Origin: Edaphochlamys debaryana
Taxonomy: Eukaryota; Chlorophyta; Chlorophyceae; Chlamydomonadales
Reading direction: 5' to 3'
Length of the DNA: 64,000 nt
NCBI GenBank assembly: GCA_016858145.1
Contig: JAEHOE010000003.1
Location: 62,001-126,000 of the forward strand
The notes beneath the pieces were generated by a model. The model had not been told where the DNA came from. It saw nothing but the letters and a program-made list of their open reading frames with translations, and did not search any database. The position numbers and the translations under genes were made by a program. Shown piece by piece: positions 11,643 to 24,500 of this stretch (the stretch's first letter is position 1; every line of letters starts with the position of its first letter).

Positions 11643-14600
11643 TCACAGCTCCTTGTCTTGCCCCTGCCCCTGCCCCGTCTCCTTCCCTTGCCCGCCCGCC
11701 CCCGCCTCTCCCACCCCACCCTCCCCACCCTTCCCCTCGCCCTGCACCCCCTCCTCCGCCGGCGCCGCCTCCAGCAGCGCCCGCACGCGCCCCGCCTCGT
11801 GCTCGAGGGCCGCCAGGCGCCGCCCCTCCAGCGCCTTGAACATGTCCCACACCCACGCCTCGGCGCCCTCCGGGCGGGGCAGGGGGTCGGGGGTGGCGGT
11901 GAGGTTGGCGCGGAGGGCTTCCAGGCGGGCCAGCTCGGAGACCAGGGCCTCGCGGGGGCCTGCGGAGAAGGGGAAGGGTGGAGGGTGGAGTGTTGTGGTG
12001 GGCGGGGCTGGAGGGAGGGGTGGAGGGAGCGAGGTTGCTCCACGCGTCTAGGGGTCGGGGCGGGGTTGGCTGGGAGCGACGTGCCTTGAACCAGCCAGTG
12101 CGCGCACGCATTTCCCCTCGTGCCTCGCCCTGTGCCAGACCGCCATAGTAAGCGCCCGGGGAGCCCCGGGGCGCGTGGGCCCGTACTCAGCGACCCCAGA
12201 CGGACCGAGGCGGGGCCTTGAGCCGCTGCCGGCTGCCCGCGCCCCACCACGCAACATCCCGTGGACCCCTCCCAGGAGCTGCCAGCCCCACCTGTCAGCG
12301 GCTGCACCTTGCGGGGCTCGTACGGCCTGTCCACGAAGCCCCGCTCATCCACGTAGGCCAGGCGGGGCGGGGTCCGGGGCTCGGGCAGGAAGCTGGGAGG
12401 CGGGTGTTCGCAAAAGGGGTCGGGGGTTGGAGGGGCGGAGGTGCAGTGACAGTACAGGTCGAGGTTGTGCCCCCCTGGCGACCCGGTGTGAGAACAGAGC
12501 CAGACCGCAACTTTCCCGCTGGGACAAAGGTCGATGCACGTACGCCCTGCAGCCCGTGAACGAGAGCCCGTAAGGGCCAGCAGCCACCGCGCCGCACTTA
12601 CCCGTACGCGGATACGGCATAGTCATCAGTCATGTCGCCGTACTCGTAGCAGATCTGGGATAAACGAAGACGTGGAGGCGCCAAACGAGGGTGATGAGTG
12701 AGACCCGTCTTGGGCAACGTGGGGGCGCTGCTTGGCCAGGACCTAGCAGTGCTCGCCCCGTCCGTCGCCGCTCTCCCGCAAGCCCCCCCGCCCCGACCCA
12801 CCTCGTCCCCCGCCTGGTACTCCTCGCCCGCCTTCATGAGCAGGTCGCCGCTCTTGACGTCCACCTGCGGTCGAGGGGGGGCGACGACGGGGGGGAGGGG
12901 GGCGCGAGAGGGGAGTGTGTTGCTGCAGTTCTAAGAATGGCCGGGGTAGCGACACAAGGCCCTGATCCCTCGTGCACCTGCGCCCACGACACCTTTACGC
13001 GCCCCTCCAGCACCCACCCTGCTTCCCCTTTGTCGCTGTCGCCCTCCCCATACCCTCCCTCCCGCGCTCCCCTCCCGCCCTCCATTCCCCAGGTCGACCT
13101 CACCTTGAAGTAGGTGGGGCAGCCGGGGCGGTGGTTGGCCAGGTCGAAGACCGGCAGCATGATAACGTCAGCAGGCCGGTGGGGGGCGGCCAGGTAGCGC
13201 GTGCCGGTCTGCGGGGAGGCGGACAGGCGGACAGGCGGACAGACGGATTAGGCCAGGGGCGAGGGGAGCTGAGGAGGCAAGAGCCGACGGCGTAAACTTA
13301 CTGGGTACCCACCTTCGGTCAGCCGAAGTCCAGCAGAAAAGCCTACGCTGAACCCCAACGTTATGTGAGCCCCCGGGCCTACCCAAACCCTCCGCCCTCC
13401 GCTCCCCGCCCTCCGCTCCCCGCCCTCCGCTCCCCGCCCTCCGCTCCCCGCCCTCCGCTCCCCACCCTTTGCTCCCCGTCCCCCGCTCCCCCCACCCCGC
13501 TCCCCACACCCCGCTCCCCACACCCCGCTCCCCCCTCACGATGGCGGCTGCGTAGGTCACGTCCTTCAGGCTGATGTGCACCTCCTGCCCCCGCAGCGCC
13601 GCCCGCAGCTCGTGGTGCAGGCTGCCCTTGGTCAGGCGCCGCAGCAGCGCCCGCCAGCCCTTCAGGCCGGCCTCCTGGGGGCAGGGGAAGAGGGGGCAGG
13701 GGTCGGTTAAAGAGGCTTTTGATGCTGAGCTGAGCAGGAGCGGTGCTGGGAACGGGACGGGAAGGCCCAGACTGCTGCGCCACGTCACCCACCCTTGGCG
13801 CTTGGCGCCTCCTCCTTCCCCCATGACAACGCACAACGTCCCCTCCTGTGCCCCACTATCCGCTCCCCCCTCCTTCCCCTGCCCCTGCTCCCCACATGCT
13901 GGAGATCTGCGTAAATTCGTGCCACGAAGCGCTTGCAGCCCAGCTGCACATCCTCCTGAGGGTGGGGGTGAGGGCGGCGAAATGGGGCGAGGGAAGAGGG
14001 CTGAGTTTAGGCTCACGGCAGGGAGGGCCCCGGTCGGTGGCACATTGGTCCGCCCGCAGCGCGCGGCGAGGGACGCCTCGGACTGGGAATGCGGCGGACA
14101 TGTGGCAAACAAGCCGAGAAGGGGGATGTCCAGCATCCCTGAACTCGACGCGCTCCCCGCCCACCCAAGTGCGCCCCTCGAGCCCCCAGCCCTCCGAGCC
14201 CCTCCAGCACCCACCCTGCAGCGCGCGGACCAAGGCGGGGCACGGCGGCGCGCGGAGGGCGGTGGGGGTGAGCAGAAACAAGCGGGGGTTACGGCGCAGT
14301 TTGGTGCACGCAGATCACGCGGGGCTTAGGCGCAGGGCATGCATGCAGCCCGCTTGGGCAGGGGCCAGCCTGGAAGCGAGCGAGCAGCCCCTGGCAGGCG
14401 CGGCGGATCCGCGCTGCGCGCACCCTGCGCGCACGTGATGAAACGGCAGGGCGTTGGGATTAGGGGGGAGGCACGGGGCAGGGCCTAGACCACAGATTCA
14501 GCTTACGCTGCATGTACCCCAAACGCAGAAGCTGAGTCCACCGTCGTGTCCACCCCACTGACAACACCCGACACCAAACACCGAACCGTGACTCACAATA

Positions 14601-16741
14601 AGGGGCCTTCCACATCGGGAGGAACCTGTGGCAGCATCGACATTGGGGGGGGGGGGCAGGGGGCAGCAGCTCAGGGGTCAGGGGGCGGACAAGGGCCCAT
14701 CGCAACTGCGTCCCCGGCTGCCTGACCAGAGCCTGGCTCGATGAGGCTGCCCCGCACGCTGGCATCCACCCAAAACTGGGTGGCTTTTACGAGCTGACCA
14801 GACTCCGCGAGCAGGCTGACCGATTCCAAAATGATGCTGCTGGCATTCGGGGCTGGAATAGGGGGCCTGTGCAGCCCCTGGGAGGCATTTGACAGCGCGC
14901 CGGGCAAGTACCAGACCGTCACTCCTCGCAGGGAGACCGACGACCCGTCGCACCAGATATCATGACCTCCGCTGTTTCCAACTCGATGGTGCCTGGGCCC
15001 TCAATCACCCAGGCGGCGCGGGCAGGGACGCGAGACCGTTCCGTCGACGCCCAGCGCCAGCGCGCACCGTTCAGGAACAAACGCTGCTGAGACGCAAGTT
15101 CCTGCCATAGTGACTGGCTTGTGGCTTGCGCGAGGACCAGAGCCAGCGCCAATCCCGCGAGTGGCCTGCTGCTGCTATGCATCAGCGGGGTCCACCCCGC
15201 CGGGCAGCCCGTGGCGGGTGGTGCGCGGCAGCTGCAGCTGGCCGCGGGAGCCAAGGCCAGAGCCCAGACCCCGCCGTTCAACCATCTCCACCTCCCAGCT
15301 GCTTCCCACTCCCTCCCCCTCCACGGATCGCCCCCTGTGCCAAAGGCGCCCACTTCAAACCATTCCCAGCCCCACATCCAATGTTCAACGCCCAACCCAA
15401 CTCCCAGCTCCCACACCCAGCTCCCACACCCAGCTCCCACACACCCCTCCCTCACTTGTCGTCCATGGTACACTCCTGGACGATCTCGTGCGGCTTGGGC
15501 CACGTGGCGACGTGCGGCCAGAAGCGGCTGCGGGGTGGAGGGGGGCGGGGCGGGGCGGGGGGCGAGGGGACATGTGCGCCAAGCGAAATAGCATCAGCCC
15601 GCCGAAAGCTGCATGAGGCATCCTTATTCCTTTGGCCGGATACTACTGTGGCCGAACTCAAACACCTGTGTCCCCCGCCTGGAGCTAGGCCGGCAACAGA
15701 GGCGGGCCATGGAGGGAAGGGCCGCCAAGCCACTGGACCCCAGGCGTGCACAGGGGGGGCTGCACGTGGCCCCCGCCAGGCGCCACCGCCCACCATCACG
15801 GCCACTACCTTGTTCTACCGATGAGGGCTGTGAGGGCCCTGCAACGCTGTAGCAGCGCACTTTGCCGCTACTCCTCCCCTGCCCTCGCCCGTTCCCCTCT
15901 TCCCCTTCCAGAAGCCGGGCTCGCACCTGTGGTTGCCGAGTTTGTACTCCTTCAGCACCCGCAGGATGTGCACCTGCGGGTAGCGGCGGGACGAGGGGTT
16001 TACCTCTCCAGGACAGTCGTCCCGTCATCCGTACAGGGGACATGCCGTACGGGTCGTGACCAGGGCATGGCCCGACTGGCGGCGCAGGAGGCGAGCGCCG
16101 TAAGGGCTTGTCCCAGGGACGCGCAGCTTCGGTGCAGGACCGGAGCTTACCGACATGGGCTGCGTCTCGCGACCTAGGTTGAGGACTAGGCTCTGCGGGA
16201 TTGCAAGGATCGTCCTGGAGGCAACAGGGTTCCGAAGGGGGGGAGGGAGCAGGCGTGGGTCTGGATAAGCGTGGCGTGGCGGCGGGTTGCGAACCCAGTC
16301 AGCCGAGGCACACAAGGCGAGAGCATTTGAACGAAGCTCGTGAGCAGGCGAGCCCCGACAAGTTGAACCCGTGTGAGCATTGGCGCCGGGGAGATGGGTA
16401 AGAAAGGAGTGCGGGGGAGCACGCGGGCGGGCTGGTCACGGCTGTGGTAGGGTGCGAAGCCTCACCCGTTTGCCCGAATTTTCTCCTTGGCGAAGAGTCC
16501 ACGCCAGCCTTCCTTGTTGACGCCAGCTTCAGCATTGGCCTGAAGGTGCAAGTCACTCAGACAGAACTCGCGCACGCACGCGGAATCCATGCAAGTGCAC
16601 AGAGCACGCCAGCCTCACCACGCCTCCTCTCTTGCGAAACCAGTCGAAGAGCACGTCAATGTTAGATACATCCTGCGCCAGTGACGTCGTCGCAGCGAAT
16701 GCCGCCAACGCAAATAGGAGTAACGACCTGTGCGCGACCAT
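11643..16741 (-). CDS. SET-domain protein-lysine methyltransferase (LSMT/SETD-like) with signal peptide
   Basis: Exons in transcript order: 16619-16741, 16466-16539, 16151-16214, 15927-15973, 15456-15527, 14597-14625, 13896-13955, 13540-13674, 13104-13208, 12802-12864, 12602-12654, 12292-12392 and 11643-11959. SET hallmarks are VLFDWFRKRGG, IRANGTILAIPQSLVLN, VIMLPVFDLANHRPG (family D-x-x-NH) and ICYEYGDMTDDYAVSAYGF (the tyrosine-containing cofactor and active-site motif). A Lys/Glu/Gly/Gln-rich tail follows. The group includes Rubisco LSMT and SETD3/6-like enzymes, which methylate lysine (or histidine) in proteins. The N-terminus (SLLLFALAAFAATTSLAQ) is a clear hydrophobic signal sequence, so an extracytosolic or endomembrane location is inferred. 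Phases fail to match between 14597 and 13955, so a small exon is missing from this model or the gene is damaged there. Substrate unknown. Confidence 0.8.
13386..13533. repeat. C-rich short tandem repeats in a SET-gene intron
   Basis: About five imperfect 14-bp units (ccgccctccgctcc), then variants ending in caccccgctcc, fill the intron next to the donor at 13539. The overlapping Gly/Arg-rich frames are artefacts of the repeat. Confidence 0.8.
14702..15163 (-). pseudogene. Defective copy of receptor-kinase exon 1 inside a SET-gene intron
   Basis: This 462-bp segment is nearly identical to 27133-27595, the coding part of exon 1 of the receptor-like kinase, and lies on the same strand. It starts about 19 bp after the kinase ATG, where the copy has an unrelated leader (MHSSSRPLAG against MRGNSWTLAG). 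It ends at the exon-intron border, where the kinase donor gtgagc is replaced by atgggc. One base is missing relative to the parent (14957-14964 region), shifting the frame after AEVMIS. It lies in the SET-gene intron between exons 15456-15527 and 14597-14625. It therefore looks like a non-functional exon copy, although an alternative SET-gene start could in principle use its signal peptide. Confidence 0.85.
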
Positions 16742-18575
16742 GGTGTCACCGTATGAGTGTACTCCGCTTGGAAATGAAGAGTCTGTATGTGGAGGCACGG
16801 GATTGCGGGGGAGTAATAGGGGCATGTCCGTCAACTGTCTGCCATTTGTCGAACCGATCCGGCGGCGGAGGCTGCCCCTCAGGGCCACTCGGCGGCCCTG
16901 GCGGCCCAGGCCCTCCCCAACGGACCCAACACAGGCTACAAACAGCCCGGGGGGCGACGCAAGGCACACACTGTGCGCGTGGCACGGCACGCACGTTCGG
17001 CTGGCGGTCTCGGCAGGCCCATTTTGAAGTCCCAGCCCAACTTGACGCCTGCCTTCAAACTTACGTTCGTGGCCTTGGCCGGCCAGTTTCGAAGGGTCAG
17101 CAATCTCTGGCGGCTGGTGCTGGACGTGCAAGCCAAGCCCCCTAGTGGCCGAGCCAGGCAAACTCCAGATCCCGGAAAGGTTGTGCGAGTCGTACAGACG
17201 GTACAGTCTTACATACCGGTAGCTTTCTCGCAGATACCCGCGCGTGCAACACCCGCTGTCCAAAGGCTTCCCGTTGCTATGCACGAGCAATTAACCAGCC
17301 CGCACCTCAACCCACTCTTCTGCCAGGACTGCAGCTCCGGCGCCACAACTTGACACCGGGACCCTTTAAGAGACACCGCCACTCATGGAGGCACGGCTTG
17401 CATGCGCACGCTTCACTAATCAGTCCTCCGAATGCCGGAGTTGCGCCCGCAACCCCCGCACGCATCCCCGTCCGACAACCTCCACCACCCCACACCCAAC
17501 TCGGTCCCCAGTCCACAGCCGCAGGCGCACGCACGCTCCTGAGCGGCCGTGAACTCGCCCCCAAACATGGTACGGCAGTCCGCTAAGACGCGGGAAGACG
17601 AACGACGGAAGACAAAGACCCTGTAAATCACCCATCCCCATTCAGCCAGATCTCGGCCGCAAATCACGTGCCGTACATACAGACAACGGCGGGCGTTGAG
17701 GCCGGCCGACTCGTTGATGGCAGCGGGTTCACCCCCACCACCCAGCACCCTCGCTTGACGAGCACCTCTGCTTTAAACCCATCACCATCCATGCCCTGCC
17801 TCAGAAGGACACACTTGCAACGCGCGCACACGGTGGGGGTGAGGCTTTAGGTCATTCTTGCCCCGAAGACTGAACCGGGGCCCTAGTCAGCAGGCGCCCA
17901 GGCAAGAAGTAAGAACCATACCCAAGTCCGGCGTGCCAAGCGTACCCGCCAACCGCGGGGAAGCAATCTTCACGCCATCCCCCGCTGATGGTGGGTACAC
18001 AAGACACGTTAGGTTCCGGGACTTCAAGCAGTGCAGTAGATAACCCACCGCACTCCTTGCACAGCCATAGGCCCCAGGGCGGAGGGCCAAATCCACCCAA
18101 GCGACCGAGCCTTGCGCTACACCTTCCCAAACCGGGGCTTGCGTGCACACCCCGGACCCCAACAACCCGCACACAGCGCGCCATAGAAAGCAGTGGCCGA
18201 ACCACCAGGCCAGCCTACTAACCGTCCAGGCTAATCACAGACAGGGGCAATGCGTTGATTATACACACCACAGCACAGTCCTAGACACGGGGTCGCAGCT
18301 GTCAGCTCCGGGTTAAAACGTGACGTACATGGATCTTGTTGTCTTTTGTGCGCTCGGAGCTGGCGCGTCCACCGGCAATGCCTTCTCTCTCTCTTTCTCT
18401 CTCGCGCTCTACGTACTGCGATGGCGCAAACCCCCAGCACCGGTAGCTCACAAATGTTCGCTTGATGTCCTGGATCCGCCCAAGTCACGCTGCCGCAGCC
18501 AGCCTCCCGCCCCCTCCTACGAAGTCCACCCCTCTACCAGCGCATGCCGTGTCACAGCCCGCGAAGCCCGCCCGC
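16742..18575. other. Intergenic: SET-gene promoter side and kinase 3' side
   Basis: No conserved coding segment was recognised on either strand in 1.8 kb. It should hold the promoter of the SET gene and the 3' UTR of the receptor-like kinase. A minus-strand TGTAA at 17209-17213 is the only poly(A)-signal candidate noted, 1.36 kb past the kinase stop, so it is doubtful. Confidence 0.4.
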
Positions 18576-21500
18576 TCAGGGCGCGGGCACACGCGGCGGC
18601 GGCGCTTGCCCTTGCCCGGGTGCGGGCAGCGGGGCAGATGTCTCCGGGGAGGCCTGGGTGGGCGTCGAGCTCTCGAAGATGGGGGGCATGGCCGGGGGCG
18701 GCCCCGGGCGAGGTATCCCTGGGCCCACGCCCACGCCCATGCCCACGCCGACTCCTGCCCCGTGGGGTGCGGCGAGGGAGTCCTGTGGGGGGCGCGGCGC
18801 AAGGGCGAGGACTCAGCGCCTGGCGGAGAGGAGCCGAGGGCCCCCGACCCTCCACACAGCGCGCGTCGCAGCGCGCAGGGTGCCGGACAGCACCACCTAC
18901 CACTAGCATGTCCTGCCGCCCCTGCCCTTCACAACCGTCCTTCCTGCCCGTTTCCCTGCCCCCAAGGCCCCCTGTCCTCGTCGTCCCCGGCACAGTGCTC
19001 ATGGTGCTGCGCCGTGCTCGCCCGCCCAGCGCCCGTCGCCCAGTGCACGCTTCACCGCCACCCCAGACCCCTGCCCAGACCCCTGCCCTGCCCCAGGCCC
19101 CTGCCTCACCCGCATTGCCCCAGCCCCACGCCCCCAGATCCTCACCGTCACGGACATGGTGTTCATGGTGCTGCCGTCCACGTTCTGAACGTAGAACAGG
19201 TCCTGCGGGATGCCCGGCCCCGAGGAGCCGGTGTCGGGGCCAAGCCCCACTGCGGGCCGGGGCGCGGGCAGGCGGGGCGCGTACAGGCCTGCGGTGAGAG
19301 TGGCACGCAGCTCAAGGCCCCGCAACGGAGCCGGCCACAGCATGCTACGGCCAGCACCGTCTCCCCGGGCCCCCGTGAGGACCGACCGCGGATCCCCACC
19401 ACCACATTGGCCTGGCCCTCCGTTCGTGCTTCCCCAGGCCCGCCACTGCGGCCCCCCAGCCCCAGCTTCCTCCGCGCTCAGCCAGCTGTGCCGCTACAGC
19501 CCCACCACTGCCACCACCGCCCCCACCCCAGCCCGCAGCTCACCCGACTCGCTCCCCAGCGTCACGGACGGCACCGAGGCGCCCACCGGGTACTGCAGCG
19601 CGGGCGTGCGCGGCACGGGTGGCATGAGGCCCGCGCCGTGCCCCGCGGCCGACGTGGCGGCGCTGGGGTTGGCGGCCGAACCCCCCATGGCGCCGCCCAC
19701 GGGCCCGTGCCGCCCCACCACGCCCGCCGAGGCGCCGCCGGCCGCCATGACTTTGGCCCGCATGCGCGTGAGCTCCGATATGATCTGGTCGAAGCTGGGG
19801 CGGATGGACGGGTCGCTCTCCCAGCAGCGGCACACGAGCAGCTGGAACTCGAAGGGCGTGTCCAGCGGGAACTGCGGCCGCCGGTTCATCTTGGTGACCT
19901 CGTGCCCCAGCAGCGCGCGCGGCGTGCCCTTGAAGGCCTGGCCCGCGGTGTAGGCCTCCCACCTGTGTGGGTGGGGGGTACAGGTGAAGTGGAAGTGTGC
20001 AGAGGAAGTGTGTAGTAAGCACGGTCCGTGCGATTCTGATCGCTCGGTGCAGCTGTGCCTCTTCTGACGCTAGCTTCTAGCCGCTCCTCGCCCGGGTGTC
20101 TCGACCGACGGATGCGCGGCACGGACCGCCTCCGGCAGGACGGCACCGAGGCCCAGTCGGCCGCCCGGCTCCGTCTCCCCAGCTCCCATCCCGTCCCCCG
20201 CCCCGACCCACATGAGGATGGCGAATGCGTACACGTCCGAGCTCTTGGACACCTTGCCGTGCAGCAGCACCTCGGGCGCCTGGGGCAGGGCGGGATGGGG
20301 GCAGGGGTCAAGGGCGGGGGCGCAACAGGGAGGGGCGGGGCGGGGTTGACGGCGGGCCTCTCTCTTTACGGCCGCGTGCACCTGCAAAACGGCTTCTTGC
20401 AGCTGCAACTGCCAGCCCCCAAGCGTGTCCCGAGCCCGCGCCCCTGTCTCCCCGTCATGATGGACGGACTCGGCCCAGCTCCGCCCCGAGCCCCGCCGCT
20501 GTCCCAAGGCCCCCGCGCCTCCATCCGTGCCCGTCGGCCAATCATCTCGCTCCCTCCCTCCCTCCCCCTCCCTCCGCCCCCATGCCCCCACCATGTGCGT
20601 GATGGTGCCCTGGTACACATTGGACACGTGCGTCTCCGTGGGGTCGATGCGGAGGGACAGCCCGAAGTCCGCAACCTGCAGACGGGCACAGCCGGCAACA
20701 CGGCAGCGGGCGCGAGACTCGACAACAGGGAGCGCGCCCGCACACGGTGGCACGAGGAGCTTGCGAGCGCTGAGCCCTGTCCGCACGGGGGCTGCCTGTA
20801 GCCGTGTAGGGCGAGGGGCCCGCCCGGCCGCTGCTGGGAATCTCATCCCACCCCATGACCCCACCCCACCCCACCCCACCCCACCTTGGAGGTGTAGTTG
20901 CGGCCGTCTCCTGTGCCCCCGCTCTTAAGCAGGATGTTGCGGGCCTTGAGGTCTGGGGGCGGGGCAGAGGCGGCGAGCAGGCGGGAGGCGCGTGGGCAGG
21001 CGAGCAGGACACCCTACATCTGCGCTGCTGCGGAGGCCCGGTGCCGGCGCCCCTGCTGGCCCCTGCGCCGCACCCCGGCCCCCGACGGCTACGCGCCACT
21101 GGCGCTCATGCCCCCGACCCGAGCGCCTGGTGCCTCCCGCCCGTCCCACCTGCCCTCGTCATGACACAGTCCTCGACTTACCCTGTGCCAACCTCTACGT
21201 AGCTCTGGTCTGAGCGTTTGGCCCCGTTTCCCGGCCCCAGCCCCCGGTCCAACCTCGTGCCCCACTCCCCGGCCCCACCTCCCAGCCCACCTCCCAGCCC
21301 GCCCCACCCCCAGCCCCACCTCCCAGCCTTCACCACCCCGGCCCCACCTCCCAGCCCTCTCCCCCCCCCGGCCCCACCTCCGTGCACGATGTTCTCGCTG
21401 TGCATGTGCAGCATCGCCCGGGCCACGTCCAGGCACACGTCCAGCACCTCCACGTAACCCAGCGGGCAGGAGGCGCACGGCTGCGGCGGCAGCACCTGCC

Positions 21501-24500
21501 CAAACTGGCTGCTGTTCTCACTGCCGCCCGCGCCCGCCGCACCCGTGCCCTCCTCCCCGTGCCCCGCCAGCTGCAGCCGCAGCTCGGGCGGCCGACCGGG
21601 CGAACGCAGCGGCGAGCCCGAGCCTCCGCTGCCGCCCTCCTCGTCCTCGTCCTTGCCCTCGCCGCCGGCCCCGCCGTTGGTGTGCGCCGCGGTCGCCCCC
21701 GCGCCCGATGCGCTCGCGGCCACCGCCACGGCCAGCCGCAGCGCGTCGTTGAGGACGTCCCGCAGGGAGCCGCGGTCGCAGAACTCCAGCACCAGGCGCA
21801 CCTGCGGGCGTGGAGGGGCAGTGCCACACCGGGTTGGTGGGAGCAGGGGCCCAGGGACCAGGGGGCTGCGGGGCTGTGTTGCGGGTGCCGGCCGGGCGGG
21901 ACCTCCCACGCAGCTGCCGCACAGTGCGCAGCGGGGGCCGTGAGGATCGTGAGGGCACGGCCTCGGAGGCAGGTGCGGCGCATGCCGAGGCCCGGTGTGC
22001 ATAGGGTGGGGGTACTGCCTAGGCCGGCTGCCTCCCGCCGCCGGCCCCTCGCAGCTGCAGGGTGCCTGCCAGCCCCCCGCACTCCTACCTTTCCCCTAGC
22101 AAGTAGCAGCCTCCCAACGATACCCAGGCCCCCTGCTCCCTTCCCTCCTCCAGACTCCCTCGAGGGCTGAAGCGCAACGGGAGCGGGGCCCAGGTCACCA
22201 CAACGCCCGAGTGGGGCCATCTCCGAGCCTCCCACCCCACTCCATCCCACCACGCCGTAACCCGCCTCCCAAGGCAGCCAGCTGACCCCGCCTCGCCGCT
22301 CGCATTCCCTCCCCCTCCCCCGCCCAGCAGCGCACCTCCCAGCTGTGCACGCCCGTGTCCCCCGACGTCAGGGAGAGGGGGCTGGTGCTCTCCACCGTCA
22401 TGCTGCCGCTGAGGTGGGGAGTCATGTGTGGGGGGTGGGGGAGGGGGTGTTTGAAGCTGATAAGCGGGAGCGCGTCGAATGGTGGGGGAGGGGGGAGGCG
22501 GGGTGTTTGATGCGGCGGCGCGGGAGGCGGAGGCATCAGGGGGGGCCGGGGGCGAGCATGGCAGGCTGCGCCCCACCACTGGGCGCCCTCCAGACCCCAC
22601 TGCAACGGTGTGCGCGCGGGCCGTCGATGACTGTGTGGGCCCCAGGACCCCGCCTACCCGGTGCCCAGCTTGCTATTCATCGCGTCCTGCTCTCCCTTGA
22701 CGGGTATGACGGCGTACGTGTACGTCTGTGTGGCGGGAGGCGACACGGCGGGACCGGGTACAGGTCAGGTTGCCTGCAGCCAGGCCTCTGGGTCCCATTC
22801 GGGAGCACCCGCAGACCACATCCCAAACAGGTACAGTGCAGTCGCAACACACACGGCTGCACCGCGCGGCCCTCGTTCGGAGAGCCGACCCTGGGGCACC
22901 CGAAGCCCCGACGCATGGACCCCAGGCCGCCGCCCACCTGCACGATGTTGGGGTGGCTGAGGGAGCTGCTGATGGCGGTCTGCGGGGCGCGAGGGCGGCA
23001 GGGGTGCGGGGGAGCACACGCTCGGGGCCGCTCGGGGACAACAACAGTACGCAGGGCCCTGAGCGCACGGCCCCCAGCGGCTTGCTGCCCCGCGCGCACA
23101 CTCTCCGCCCTTCGAGCGGCCACACAACGCCACGGCAGCGGCTTCGGAGGCCCCGGCCAAGCAGGCAGCGGCAGCAGTCCAGGCGTACAGCCCAGTCCGC
23201 GATCGCTTCCGCCTCCTGCTCCATGACCCCCATCATGCCACGCTTCCCAACGCCAGCCCACTCGCCGTTCCCATCTCCATCCAAGCCGCCAGCGGCCTCC
23301 AACCCCCAACCGCCAACGCCCACAACTGCCCCGACCCCTGCCTCGCGGACTCCTACTAGCTAAGCCCAGAGGCACTGCGTCCGCCCCGCCTCGCACCTCC
23401 ATGACCGCCATCTTCTCCCGCTTCTCCTTGCCGCTCATGTTGGTGGGCAGCACCATGGTCTTCACGGCCACCGTGGTACCGCGCCACGTGCCTGGGTGGA
23501 CGGGTAGGCGGGTGGGCGGGTGCAGGGTAAGAGGTGGGTGGGGTGTAGGTGACAGGTCACCAGTGCCCCGCCTCCGGACCCTGGGCCCAGGATCAGCGCA
23601 CTGCTGGCCGGCCCCCGCCCCCGCCCCTGTCACGGCCGCATCCGTGCAGCCCCCGTGCTGCCAGCCCCCGGCGACCAGCTCCCAGCCCCAGGACCCAGGC
23701 CGCAGCCCCGGCGCAGGGCGGCACCCGGGCGCAGCGCTCCGCTGCAGCCGCTCACCCTTGAAAACCTTGCCGAAGGTGCCCTCCCCCAGCAGCTCCGTGA
23801 GGCTGATCTGCTCGTTGGAGCGCATGCCCCCGGTGGCGCCCTGCGCGTTCAGAGCGCGCTTCATGTCCTCGATGCGCGCTGCGGGCGGGGCACGAGGGCA
23901 AGGGGCCAAGGGCGACGGCGAGGGCCAGGGCACACGGCAGTGGCAAGAGACGGGGGTGAGTGACAAGGGCGATGGGCGGGGGCAACAGCCGAGGCAGGGC
24001 GCTGGGCGCGGGCGCCAGTCCCAGCAGGCGTCGCGTCTGCTACCGTACTTGGCATGGACCCCCCCTCCCGATAAGCCCATTCGGCCCCTTGCCCGCTCCG
24101 CCAGGCACACCGCGCCCTTCCTGAACTGCCCGACCGCCCCATCGCCAGCCACCCAAAGAACGCCCCCACGCACCCTCCGTGGGCGCAGAGCCCGACAGGA
24201 CGCTGGCCACCGTCTGGCTGCCCGCCACGGAGTTGGCCCCCGGCTGGGGCGCGTTGGAAGAGGAGCCGGGCGGCGAGGAGGAGTCCAGGCCCCCGGGCGC
24301 GCGCGGGTCGTGGGGGGCCGAGGGCGTCGCGCCCGCTCCCTTGTTCGAGCCCGACGCCCCGGCTGCCGCAGCTGCCGCCTCCGCGCCCTTCCGCCGCTTC
24401 AGCCAGAACACTAGCCCGACCAAGCCTGCGGGGCGGGCGGTACACGTGGAGCCGCAGGGGCGCACGTCAGCGCTCGCGCAGTGCAGCGAGCGCGTCGCGC

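Noticed and set aside
14671..15185. A second, independent receptor-kinase gene on the minus strand
   Set aside because: Only exon 1 is present, with a frameshift, no donor site and no following ectodomain or kinase exons.
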